From: Muscardinus avellanarius | Taxonomy: Eukaryota > Chordata > Mammalia > Rodentia > Gliridae | Assembly: GCA_963383645.1 (NCBI GenBank) | Contig: OY726569.1 | Span: 80,072,211-80,136,210 of the forward strand | Length of the DNA stretch: 64,000 bases | Reading direction: 5' to 3' | In this document: piece by piece, positions 45,913 to 55,540 of the stretch | Position numbering within the stretch: position 1 is the first letter of the stretch | Layout of the letters: every line of letters starts with the position of its first letter | Notes under the pieces: model-generated | Seen by the model: the letters and a program-made list of their open reading frames with translations, nothing else | Told to the model about the DNA's origin: nothing | The model's database searches: none | Made by a program: the position numbers and the translations under genes

Positions 45913-46329
45913 TGAGTAGCTTTATCAGTTTTTCCTTGCAACATATAGAGAGCATTTTCACAGGATTTTTTTCTTTTTTCTTTTTCTTTCTTTTGCTATG
46001 TTCTTAGGCTTGGGCTAGAGGCAGAATTGCCCATAAGGAATTGTCTGATACCAAATTAAGATTCTTTGGTTGCAAGCAACAGAAACAGACTCTGGACAAC
46101 TTAAACCAAAGGGGTTTGTAGAAAAGGTATACAGAGGGTGACTAGCAGAATTAGAGGAAAAACTGAAATCAGGTCTTTGGAAAGAAGAAGAGACCATGAC
46201 AGCTGTGGGATCTGAGGTCAAGAATCTTCAAGATCATTTCCTTGAGGCATTGCCACAGAAGTTACTGTATTCCATTAATTTTCCTGTGTCTTTTTCTGGA
46301 GATAGAATGCTTGGGTCAAAGATCTATTG

Positions 46330-48594
46330 TGTCTTGGTCTACATTCTCACTGCCATAATCCAAAACAACTCACCACACAACTTAGAGGAAGGAAGATGTA
46401 TTTGTTCATAGTTTTTCGAGATTCCAGAGTTCAGTCCTATGTCAGGTCGGGTCTGTGAAGCACAGGGCTTCTGTTGGGAAGCAGAACAAGGGAGAGAACA
46501 CAGGCTCTATTCTTACATTATGGAGGCTGGAACAAAGAGAGCCAGCAAGGGGATTCAGACCACAATCCCTAAGGCCACACCCCTGTTTTCCAGCTACATA
46601 CCACCTGCCCAGTTACCAACCAGAAAGTCCACCAATATGGATTCATCCACTGATGAGATTACAACCCTAATAACGACATCAAATCTGGATAGAAATACAC
46701 AAGCTTTTCAGGAAATAGTTTGTATCCAACCATAACATTCTGTCCCTGGACCCTAAAGACCTCATGCCTATTTTGGAATACAAAATGCATTTAGTTCATC
46801 TTCAAGAGTTCCCATAGTCTCAATAGTTCCACCATCATTCAAAAATTCCAAAGTCTCCACTGAGACTCAAGGTAAATGCTTGGCTGTGAACCCCTACAAA
46901 ATAATATAAAAATTAAAAAGCAAGTTACCTGCATGCAGTGGCACAGAGTAAACATTTGCATTCTAAAAGGGAGGAACCAGGACCATAGAAAGAAGAAATG
47001 GGATGAAAATAAGATCAAAATCCAGCAGGTCACGCATTTATCCTGCAGCTTCATTTCTGGCATCCAGGCACATAGTGGTGAGATGTGATCTCTGAGGGGC
47101 CTTGGCAGCCTTGCCCCTGTGGCTTGTTGAGTGCAGTGGGAGGCGAACTTGCTCTTCCAGCCTGGCTCCATGGCTCATGGCTTGCAGCCTTTCCTTGTGT
47201 TTGCTCCACATTTCTGCCATTTCTAAATCTCAGGGGTTTTTCTTTCAACCTTGGCTTCACCCTCACAGGTTCTTAAACTGCCCTATTTGGGCCTGCTTGT
47301 AAGGATGCTGACCCTGCCACTTGTTTTCTGGCTTTCCAGGCTTTCATTTGAAATGGGGTGGTCACAGACACCACCCCCCTTTTTTTCCAGCAAAGCCAGC
47401 ATTTATATGTAGGCCCAAGTCAATCACCAGCAGGAAAGATAGTCATGTCCTTTTCAATCACTGTTGCCAGGCCTACCTCAGTTACAGCTGCCACTGGGCT
47501 TTCCTCAATTACGGCTGTTGCTAGGCTTGTCTCAATCCTGCACCTGGGCCTATTTCAAGCCTGGCTACCACCATCAGCTTTTTTTTATCATAGCCACTAC
47601 TGCTGGGTCCTTGTTTACATGGTTACACACTTGGGCTTGAACTGCCCAGACCACATACCATCTTTGTTTTTATGCAAAACATTTGGATTTCTTCATCGCT
47701 CTCTTTCATAGCACCATTTCTTTGAGCCTCAAATTTATACATGCTTTTATTTCTCTTCAGTCTCTTTGCTTTGTTTTGTGCCTTTGAAATTCACTTTACA
47801 ATTGGCTGGATGCAGATATCAATATCCATAATGCACTTTGTATATTTTACTGTTTTGAAATTTACTCCACCAGTTTAATCAGTCCTCACCTTTAAATTTG
47901 GCCTCACACAAAGTTTCTGGACATGGGCAAAATACCAATAAGTTCTCCGCCAGAATTGAACCCTTATGTCCTCTATTCTATTTTCCTATGGAGTCCTCTT
48001 TTCCCTCCAAAATCTCCTAAGCACAGTTTCTACCATCTGCTTTTCTATCAGTGTCCTGACCCTTCCAACTTCTTCTCCTAAACCAGTTCCAAAGGCTCAC
48101 AAAACACATGGTCAGACATAGATACAGAAATGACCTCATTCTTCTGATACTAATTTCTGTCTTGGTCAACATTCCACTGCTGTAATCCAAAACAACTGGC
48201 CACAAAACTTAGAGAAAAAAAGATGACTTGCTCACAGTTTTTGGAGATTTGGGGGTTTAGTGACTATCAGGCTGGGGTCTGGGGAGCTCAGGTCATGGCA
48301 GCAGGAAGCAGAGAAAGGGAGAAAGCAAGGCTCTGCTTTTACATCATGGAGGCTGGAAGCAAGAGAGCAGCAAGCAACCAAGGTATTCAAAGACAAAAGG
48401 AGACTCCCTAAGGCCACACCCCCGGGGCCCACCTTCTCCAGACACACCCCACTTGCCTAGGTTACTGCCCAGTAGACTCATCATAGTGGATCTACCCACT
48501 GAAGAGATTATAATGATCATGGCTTAATTACATCACCAATGAATATTTTAATACATGAGATTTTTCTGGGGACATTCCATATCTAAACAGAACA
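46330..48594 (-). mobile_element. MaLR-type LTR retrotransposon (MST/THE1-like), both LTRs present, reverse
   Basis: Two related LTRs, 46330-46737 (408 bp) and 48158-48594 (437 bp), bound a 1.4-kb internal part. Both start TGTCTTGGTC on the + strand; they share 'cataatccaaaacaac'/'gtaatccaaaacaac', 'atggaggctgga', 'ccctaaggccacaccccc' and end ...ATAACA / ...GAACA. The internal part ('aattccaaagtctccactgagactcaaggtaaat') matches the THE1/MST internal region as I know it. Total 2.27 kb is the usual length of such elements. No open gene; it is a non-autonomous fossil. Confidence 0.82.
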
Positions 48595-48984
48595 TACTAC
48601 TTGGGGAGGAGTTGGGTAGGTGATCAGCAGATCCTTTAAAACCAAGTACTAAGTTGTTCCTCAAAGAAAATTAGGATGTTGTCATCAAAAAGGGGAGGCA
48701 AAAAGTGCTGAATAGACTTCCATAATAGATACTTTGGCAACACTGATGGAATTCTAATTGCTACTTATTTATTCTAGATCTAGATCTGTAGGAGACATTT
48801 TGGGGACATTCTAAAAACTATTTAATCCTGTCTTGCTGCTCCTGTTTCTTCAGCACTTATCATGGCTCTTCCAGTTTATTCGAGCAAAGTACATAATTGT
48901 TGAGTGAATGGATACATGAATTCTAATGAACAAATAAATAAAATCTACGTTTGTGTTCTATTGTAAGGTTTTAGTTCTTTTTAA

Positions 48985-49382
48985 AGTTTTTTATTGGTGC
49001 ATTATAGGTATATATCTTAATGGGGTAGAAGATGGTGGAGGCATACGTGCACAGATCATCCAATTAGCCCTTACCCAATTCCCATCCCCATTTCCTCCCC
49101 CTCCCTCCTTCTCATGTTTGGCTTAGTGATTGACATTGATATATTTGTTAAAGAATGTCATATGCTTTAGAGAGTTTCCCTCTTCCCCTCTCCCATCCCC
49201 TCAGTTAGGTTGCCTTATTTGCTCATCTATACATTATATATCTTATATTGCTCATCCTTCTTCATCTAGAGTTCCTCCTGTGACCCATTTTCTCCCTAGC
49301 TTCCACATATTAGGGAGATCATTCAATTACTTATTTTTTGTGACTTACTAATCTCACTTAGCATGATGAACATTTTATACCC
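48985..49382 (-). mobile_element. L1 3' untranslated region, reverse
   Basis: Read on the - strand it ends GGGCTAATTGGATGAT...AATGCACCAATAAA, identical in these blocks to the tail of the composite element at 53937-54118. It extends upstream to 'catgctaagtgagattagtaag', a typical rodent L1 3' end. It serves as an independent copy of that L1 tail type. Confidence 0.8.
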
Positions 49383-49492
49383 AGAATCTTCAGAGACATA
49401 AGGAAGTTCTGAGAAAGGAGTATTGGGGGTGGGCTGTGATCTCATACTTTGATATGCAAGAGTATTTGGAGATAGCATCAACGAGGGGTTAA

Positions 49493-49825
<333 letters not shown>

Positions 49826-50110
49826 TAATGCTCTTGTAGCTGTGTGTGGCATTCGGAGGTCGCTGAACGTGGAATATATAGCAGAGATAATTACATTCTT
49901 AAAAGAATAAGAAGAAATGTGGTATAGGGCAGCAGTCTGCAAATCAAACTGAAATGTTCCTGTTCCTGGACAGGTACAGACACTTTTTAAGAGCCATGGA
50001 GACATGGATAGTTTAAAAGGAGACAGTTTCTGGCTTTCTCTCTTAAAATAGAACTTCTTGAGAACACCTCATGGCTACTGTTTTCTCTTAAAAAAGAATG
50101 GCCCATCAGT

Positions 50111-50290
50111 CAGGTATGGTGGCACACCTGTAATCTCAGTACTTGAGGCTGAGACAGAAGAATTGCAAGGTTGAGGTCAGCTTCAGCAACTTATCGAGAC
50201 CATGTTTCAAAATAAATAAAAAAGGTTGAGGGTGTACCTCAGAGGTAAACTGCCACTGGGTTCAACCCTCCACTACCAATAAATGAATGA
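50111..50290 (+). repeat. Forward SINE, diverged
   Basis: 'caggtatggtggcacacctgtaatctcag' left arm, and right arm 'gggtgtacctcagaggtaaactgcc'. Confidence 0.8.
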
Positions 50291-50562
50291 AAAGAAAAAT
50301 AAAGGAATGGCATATATATTATTTCTATATGACATATTGTGCTTGAGTTAACAAATTCCACATTTCCAAAGAAAAGTACCAAAAAAATTGTCTAATTCTA
50401 GTAAAAGCATAACAAATCCTTCTTACATAATGGTGGTCTCTATTTCTTTGTTATTAACAGGACTGAAAGATGACATCTAGTTTTCAACGGATATAACATT
50501 GAACATAATTTTTAATGACAGATCATTTTGTGGTTTTTGACATATAATTAGGAAGGAGTTGC

Positions 50563-50764
50563 TGAGGGCATCGCTAAGTTGGTAAGGCTGGCCTTAAACC
50601 TACAGTCTCCTGTCTCAGCCTCCCAAGTACTGGGATTACAGGCATGTACCACCATACCTGACTTACAATATTCTTAATAATTTTGTGTATGGGCTAGGGG
50701 TGTAGCTCAGAGGTACGACATGCCTAGCATGCACAGGCCTTGGTTTTGATCCCCAACACCACAA
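50563..50764. repeat. Reverse SINE arm and a forward ID element
   Basis: 7SL-like arm in reverse 50563-50662, then an ID monomer 50693-50764 ('ggggtgtagctcagagg', 'catgcacaggccttggttttgatcccc') with an A/T tail. Confidence 0.82.
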
Positions 50765-50927
50765 ATAATAATAGTAACAATAATAATAATTTTGCATATG
50801 AAACAGTTTCAAGGTATGGTACTTTCCTATTGTGGCATTAGGCTGGTACTAAAACAGTTTAATATATGGAAGCATTTTGGATTTTGGATTTTTCTGAGAC
50901 TATTAGTAACTTAACAAGGCCTTGTTT

Positions 50928-51140
50928 GTTTGTTTGTTTATTTATTTATTTATTTATTTTGGTGGTACTGGGATTCCTGGAAGCCCTTCTACCTCCGGAC
51001 TACACTCCCAGACCTATTTTATACTTTATTTTTGGAAACAGGGTCTCTTAAGCCAGCATGGCTGGCTTCGAACCTGCGCAATCCTCCTGTCTCCAACTCC
51101 CAAGTGCAGAGTTTACAAGCGTGCGCCACCATGCCCAGCT
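50928..51140 (-). mobile_element. Reverse SINE inserted into an older forward SINE
   Basis: Flanks AACAAGGCCTTGTTT (50913-50927) and AACAAGGCCCTGTTT (51141-51155) agree at 14 of 15 positions. The insert begins with (TTTA)n and 'ggtggtactgggattcctgg'. The older host's tail continues from 51141. Confidence 0.88.
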
Positions 51141-51173
51141 AACAAGGCCCTGTTTTAAAATAAAAGATAAATA

Positions 51174-51480
51174 GGATCAGGGTGTGTGGTGTACTACTTT
51201 AATCCCAGTATTTGGGAGGCTGGAAAAAGAGGACTGTAGGTTCGAGGTCAGCCTTAGCAACTTAGCAAGGCCCTCAGAAACTTAGTGAGACCCTGTGTTA
51301 AAATAAAACATAAAATAGGACTGGGAATATAGCTCAGAGCTAGATTTCCCTGGGTTCAATACCCAGTACTGAAAAAAAAATGTGTGTGTGTATATATATT
51401 TTTCAACACACACACACACACACGACTGAAAGTGTAGCTTGAAAGTGGAATGTCCCTGAGTTCAATCCCAGTACCCTTCC
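51174..51480 (+). repeat. Forward SINE and ID-like remnant
   Basis: 51174-51375 is a diverged dimer ('cagggtgtgtggtgtactac'). After a TG/TA/CA patch (51380-51423), a right-arm remnant runs to about 51480. Confidence 0.8.
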
Positions 51481-51484
51481 CCAC

Positions 51485-51580
51485 AAATGTATCCAGAACA
51501 TATACTGAGCTCTCAAAACTCAATAATAAGAAAACAAACCAGCAACCCTGTTTTTCCAAAAATGGGCACAGTACTTAAGG
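51485..51580 (+). mobile_element. Old L1 ORF2 fragment, left piece
   Basis: 'aatgtatccagaacatatactgagctctcaaaactcaataataag' matches the L1 ORF2 3' region preceding 'aaatgggca'. It is cut at 51580 by the composite element and resumes at 54121. Confidence 0.8.
51534..51580 (+). repeat. Left copy of a ~47-bp flanking duplication
   Basis: Starts ACAAACCAGCAACCCTG and ends CAGTACTTAAGG. It pairs with 54121-54169 with five substitutions (all transitions) and small length differences. Confidence 0.85.
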
Positions 51581-51581
51581 G

Positions 51582-51950
51582 GGCACGCCAGCTGGGGCCC
51601 GGGTCGCGGGACTCTGGGCCCTGGGTCGGACCGCGTGTAGCACGCCAGACCCCTGGAGAAACTGGGCCCAGTAAGACCCTGGGTCCCGGGCAGGGGTCGC
51701 GCAGGGCACGCCAGCCAGGGCCCGGGTTGCGGGACGCTGGGTCCCGGGCTGGACCGTGCATAGCATGCCAGACCCCTGGAGAAACCGGGCCCAGTAAGAC
51801 CCTGGGTCCTGGGCAGGGGTCGGGCGGGGCACGCCGGACCCCGGAACAGCCAGGGCCTGGGTCGCAGGACTTGGGCCCCAGGCAGAGTAGTGCAAAGCAC
51901 ACTGGACCATGGGGAAACAGGGTCGTGTCACAGTGCTACTGAGTGCCTGA
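51582..51950 (+). repeat. 123-bp GC-rich tandem units (two full, third decayed)
   Basis: GGCACGCC starts units at 51582, 51705 and 51828, exactly 123 bp apart. Units share 'gggcccgggt', 'ccagacccctggagaaac' and 'cccagtaagaccctgggtcc'. The third loses alignment after about 70 bp and ends in non-repetitive sequence. GC content is far above the flanks. Confidence 0.92.
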
Positions 51951-52235
51951 TCCCACTACCTCCTCAAACCACACATACTGTCCTCTCTTATTAAAAAAAA
52001 AGGGGAAAGAAAAAGAAAAAAGAAAAATATCGGAGAGGGGTTAAGAAGGCCGTGGCGGATGCCAGGACACTGGAGATGCAGACAAAACTTATCCAAATGC
52101 ACTGGAACTTATGGAAAAATTCCCCGTGAAGGAGGACTGCTGTTTCTCTATATTGTTAAGAATCTTGGACATTACCTGTAAGGAGAGAGTTTAGTGGAGA
52201 CCAAGGAGAAAGGCGGTGTTGAAAGCGGTCTCCGC

Positions 52236-52494
52236 GATGGCGGTGGAGACTTGTATTCAGGAGAAGCAGAAATTGGAGCCTACCAACCTTATTTTTATGG
52301 AGAAATGTCGAATGCTACCGTCACGTATGCTTAGGAACACTGGACAACATTCAGAGTGGAAAAAGAGCCTGGGAAAGATTTGAAATGGTGGAGACAGTGG
52401 CAATGGCAGTGGCCAGTACTCAGGGGAGGCAGAGATCTGATGCATTACAACTGGAACCTTTGAAATAATAACCCCAGAGGCAGAATGCTACCCC
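52236..52494 (+). repeat. Degenerate ~163-173-bp repeat pair
   Basis: GATGGCGGTGGAGAC...GAATGCTACC (52236-52319) resembles AATGGCAGTGGCCAG...GAATGCTACC (52401-52492). GAATGCTACC is offset by 173 bp, while the 'ttcagg agaagcaga'/'ctcagg ggaggcaga' block is offset by about 163. Confidence 0.6.
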
Positions 52495-52547
52495 ATGCAC
52501 CCTCGAGAACGTGGGACAATTGGTTGGGCGAAGAGGATGCTCAGATT

Positions 52548-53440
52548 GGAGCCTGCCAAGGGGTGAGGCCGGTGACGGACATAGCAAAGCTGGGTTTGAA
52601 GCCTGCCGTGAGGCAAGGCTGGTGCTGGAGCCTCCGAGGCTGGGATTGGAGCCTGCCGAGGGGTTAGGCTGGTGCTGGGTCCAGTGAGGCCGGGATTGGA
52701 GCCTGCCGTGAGGCAAGGCCGGTGCCGGGGCCAGCAAGGCCGGGATCGGAGCCTGCTGTGAGGCAAGGACGGTGCTGGGGCCTTCGAGGCAGGGACTGGA
52801 GCCTGCCGAGGGGTTAGGCTGGTGCCGGGGCCAGTGGCTGACATCGGAGCCTGCCGTGAGGCAAGGCCACTACTGGGGCCTCTGAGGCGGAGATCGGAGC
52901 CTGCCGAGGGGTTAGGCCAATGCTGGGGCCAGTGAGGCCGGGATTGGAGCCTACTGTGAGGCAAGGCCGGTGCTGGGGCCTTCAAGGCTGGAATTTGAGC
53001 CTGCCGAGGGGTTAGGCTGGTGCCGGGGCCAATGGCCAGCATCGGAGCCTACTGTGAGGCAAGGCCGGTGCCGGGGCCTCCGAGGCCAGGATTGGAGCCT
53101 GCCGAGGGGTTAGGCCAATGCTGGGGCCAGCGAGGCTTGGATGGGAGCCTGCCGTGAGGCAAGGCTGGAGCTGGGGCCTCCGGGGCCAGTATCAGAGCCT
53201 GCCGAGGGGCTAGGCCGGTGCTAGGGCCAGCGGCCGACATTGGAGCCTTCCGTGAGGCAAGGCTGCTACTGAGGCTGCTGAGGCTGATATCGGAGCCTGC
53301 CTTGAGTCTAGGCCGGTGCTGGGGCCAGCGAGGCCAGGATCGGAGCAAGCTAAGGGGTTAGGCCGGTGTCGGGGCCAGCGAGACCAGAATCGGGGCCTCC
53401 CATGAGGCAAGGCCGCTGCTTGAGCCAGTGAGGTCTGGAT
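52548..53440 (+). repeat. 50-bp tandem array with 198-bp higher-order structure
   Basis: GGAGCCTGCC-type unit starts fall at 52548, 52598, 52648, 52698, 52748, 52798, 52846, 52896, 52946, 52996, 53044, 53094, 53144, 53194, 53242, 53292, 53342 and 53392. Steps are 50 bp except 48 bp at 52798, 52996 and 53194, i.e. every fourth unit. Two unit types mostly alternate: A (GTGAGGCAAGGC) and B (GAGGGGTTAGGC). The 48-bp units are all type B. Confidence 0.93.
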
Positions 53441-53689
53441 CAGTCCACTGGGTAGCCAGGCCACTACTGGGCCATCAAGAGTGGGATCGGTACTTGCAAT
53501 GTGGCATGCACAGAGAAATATCGCAGAAAATAAATATCAGATGCTTACTCTAATCAGCAAAAACTAGGAGGAAAGGGGCAACAGGAAGAGGTCGAGCTAT
53601 AGAAAGAGCCCTATAGTGAAGCAACTAAGGTGACCAATCAGAGGGTATGGAATAGGGGAGGATGGAGCCTCTTTAAAATGCAGGAGGTA

Positions 53690-53881
53690 GCCGGGCGTGG
53701 TGGCGCACACTTGTAATCCCCGCACTTGGGAGGCAGAGACAGGAGGATCGCAGGTTCGAAGCCAGCCGCGCGCGCTGGCTTAGGAGACCCTGTTTCCAAA
53801 TTAAAAAAAAATGTAAAAATAGGTCTGAGAGTGTAGCCCGGGGGTAGAAGGGCTTCCAGGAACCCCAGTACCACAATAAAA

Positions 53882-53916
<35 letters not shown>

Positions 53917-53921
53917 ATTTG
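53690..53921 (+). mobile_element. Young forward SINE with perfect 15-bp target-site duplication, inside the composite element
   Basis: AAAATGCAGGAGGTA at 53675-53689 and 53922-53936. Full dimer with 'gccgcgcgcgctggcttagg' and a (TAAA)n tail. It postdates the composite element. Confidence 0.94.
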
Positions 53922-53936
53922 AAAATGCAGGAGGTA

Positions 53937-54120
53937 CATAAACAAATGCGTCAAAGTTAATCACCAAACAAGCATGGGATCGAGTGGGGGGGGAGGGAAT
54001 GGGATGGGGGCTGGATGAGGGCTAATTGGATGATGTGTGCTTGTATATCCTCTCAAGTCTTGTATTCCAATGTGATATATGATTACAATGCACCAATAAA
54101 ATAAATAATAAATAAATAAA
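53937..54120 (+). mobile_element. L1-type 3' end of the composite element
   Basis: G-rich run ('ggggggggagggaatggg'), GGGCTAATTGGATGAT (54019-54034) and AATGCACCAATAAA (54087-54100) match the reverse L1 tail at 48985-49382. A (TAAA)n tail ends at the right flank. Confidence 0.85.
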
Positions 54121-54430
54121 ACAAACCAGCGACCCTATTTTTCCAAAAATGGATACAGTATTTGAAAGGATGCTTCAAAGAAGATACACATATGGAAAAT
54201 AGGATCATGAAAAGATGCTCAGCATCATTAGTCATTTGTGGAATACACATTAAAGCCATATGAGGTACTAGTACATACCAGTGTATTTAAATGACTAAAA
54301 ACAAAAAACCAGACATCACCCATGCTGGCCAGGGTGCATTGCAACTGGAACACCAATATGTGGCTAGTAGGAATGCCAAATGGTACAATCACTTGGGATA
54401 ATTGATCTCAAAAAATATATATTTGATCTA
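54121..54430 (+). mobile_element. Old L1 ORF2 fragment, middle piece
   Basis: Continues the L1 order: 'caaagaagatacacatatgg', 'gaaaagatgctcagcatcattagtcat', 'catgctggccagggtgcattgcaactggaacacc', 'gtaggaatgccaaatggtacaatcac'. It begins with the right copy of the 47-bp duplication (54121-54169). Confidence 0.85.
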
Positions 54431-54449
54431 ATTTCCCACTTCCTGACAT

Positions 54450-55240
54450 ACAATAACTATAATCCTTTTTGTATGCTAAAGAACTGACATGATCTACAGT
54501 CTGTAGGTAGCTTCAGGTTGGGGACTGGTCATAGGAACAACCAAGGCATGATTGGAGGGATGGGAGTTTCAGACTGCCCTTTAGCCTCTAGAAAGGGGAA
54601 AGGGGCTTAAAGTTGATTATCAGTGACCAATGATTTTACTCCTCACACCTTCCTAATGAGGCTTCCATTAAAACCCAAAGGACTGGGTTTGGAGAGCTTC
54701 CAGATGGCCAAACATGCTGAGGTTTCTAGAGGGGAGAGTGTCAGCAGAGGGCATGGAGACTTCGCCCCCCTTCTCCTGTACCCTGCTCCACATATCTCTT
54801 CACCTGTATCCTTCATAGCATCCCTATGAAAACCAGTAAGTACAAGTAAGTGCTTTGTTGAGTTCTCTGATACACCCTAACAAATAATCAAATTCAAGGA
54901 GAGAGGGTCTTGGGGAAACTTGATTTATTGCAGGTCAGAAGCACAGATAAAGTACACTGGTACATATAGGCTGCATGAGAAGGGAGGGGCAGTGTGTGGG
55001 ACTGAGATCTCAACCTGTGGGGTCTGATGCTGTCTCCAGGTAATGTCAGAATTGAATTCAGTTGGAGGATGCCCAGATGGTATCTGCTGGAGGATTGCTT
55101 GCTGGAATATAGGGACTATCTTCTGCACGTTCTGCATTGCGTGACTGTATTGAACTGAGAGTGGAGAATAGGAGAACACTTTGGTATTTCCTTTATATCT
55201 CAGCATCTGTAAGAAGAAACTGAGCTTGTTTTTCCAATAT
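54450..55240 (+). mobile_element. ERV-L-type solo LTR (subfamily not assigned), inserted in the L1
   Basis: Blocks in LTR order: 'aggaacaaccaaggcatgattgg', 'ttagcctctagaaaggggaaaggggctt', 'aatgaggcttccattaaaacccaaagg', 'ggagagcttccagatggcc', 'cacatatctcttcacctgtatcc', 'tcaaggagagagggtcttgggg', 'gactgagatctcaacctgtgggg'. I recognise this as a mammalian ERV-L/MaLR-class LTR. L1 sequence resumes at about 55245. Confidence 0.7.
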
Positions 55241-55244
55241 CCTC

Positions 55245-55287
55245 ACAATAACTATTTGGCAGAGTCTTATAAAGTTAAACATATTTA
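55245..55287 (+). mobile_element. Short L1 piece between two LTR insertions
   Basis: 'aactatttggcagagtcttataaagttaaacata' is the L1 segment that normally follows 'ggtacagccact'. It shows the two LTRs landed about 40 bp apart in the same L1. Confidence 0.7.
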
Positions 55288-55540
55288 TGTGGCTATAGTG
55301 AAATGTGTTCATGAATTCTTTGACACTGGCTTCAAAAGGGTGAGCTAGAGTTTTCTGTTCCTGAGTGTCAGCTGGACTCGGTGAGTTGGTTCTGACAAAT
55401 GGAATGTGACAGGTCCTAAGAGTCATTACAGCTTCTTTTTTGCTCTCTTTCTCAGATCACTGGATCTGGGAGAAGCCCGTTGTCATGCCCCGAAGGCCTT
55501 GTGGAAGAATTTACATGGGGAGGAACTTAGGCCCCCGCCC

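Larger units (their letters stand above)
51581..54120 (+). mobile_element. Composite tandem-repeat retroelement (SVA-like layout; unassigned)
   Basis: Order: 123-bp GC-rich units (51582-51950); A/G-rich and degenerate 163-173-bp repeats (51951-52545); 50-bp repeat array (52548-53440); unique linker (53441-53936, with a young SINE at 53690-53921); L1-type 3' end (53937-54100) with AATAAA and an A-rich tail to 54120. The flanks are a duplicated piece of L1. No reading frame resembles L1 ORF1 or ORF2. It could be a non-autonomous composite mobilised by L1, or an L1 that lost both ORFs. A + strand sense is inferred from the 3' tail. Confidence 0.7.

Noticed and set aside
46439..46735. 98-codon frame at 46.4-46.7 kb
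   Set aside because: It lies wholly within an LTR of the reverse MaLR element, on the opposite strand to that element.
51487..51942. 151-codon + strand frame over the GC-rich 123-bp units
   Set aside because: The frame is open only because 123 is a multiple of three, and two overlapping - strand frames are equally open. It begins in L1/SINE flank.
52548..53440. Regular 50-bp repeats resembling a CRISPR-like array
   Set aside because: There are no unique spacers; the units are contiguous tandem copies in a mammalian genome.
52488..53464. Long - strand reading frames (up to 184 codons) rich in Pro/Ala/Arg/Ser
   Set aside because: They follow the 198-bp higher-order repeat exactly and overlap open frames in other registers. 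There is no conserved domain, and the start and stop lie in repeat sequence.
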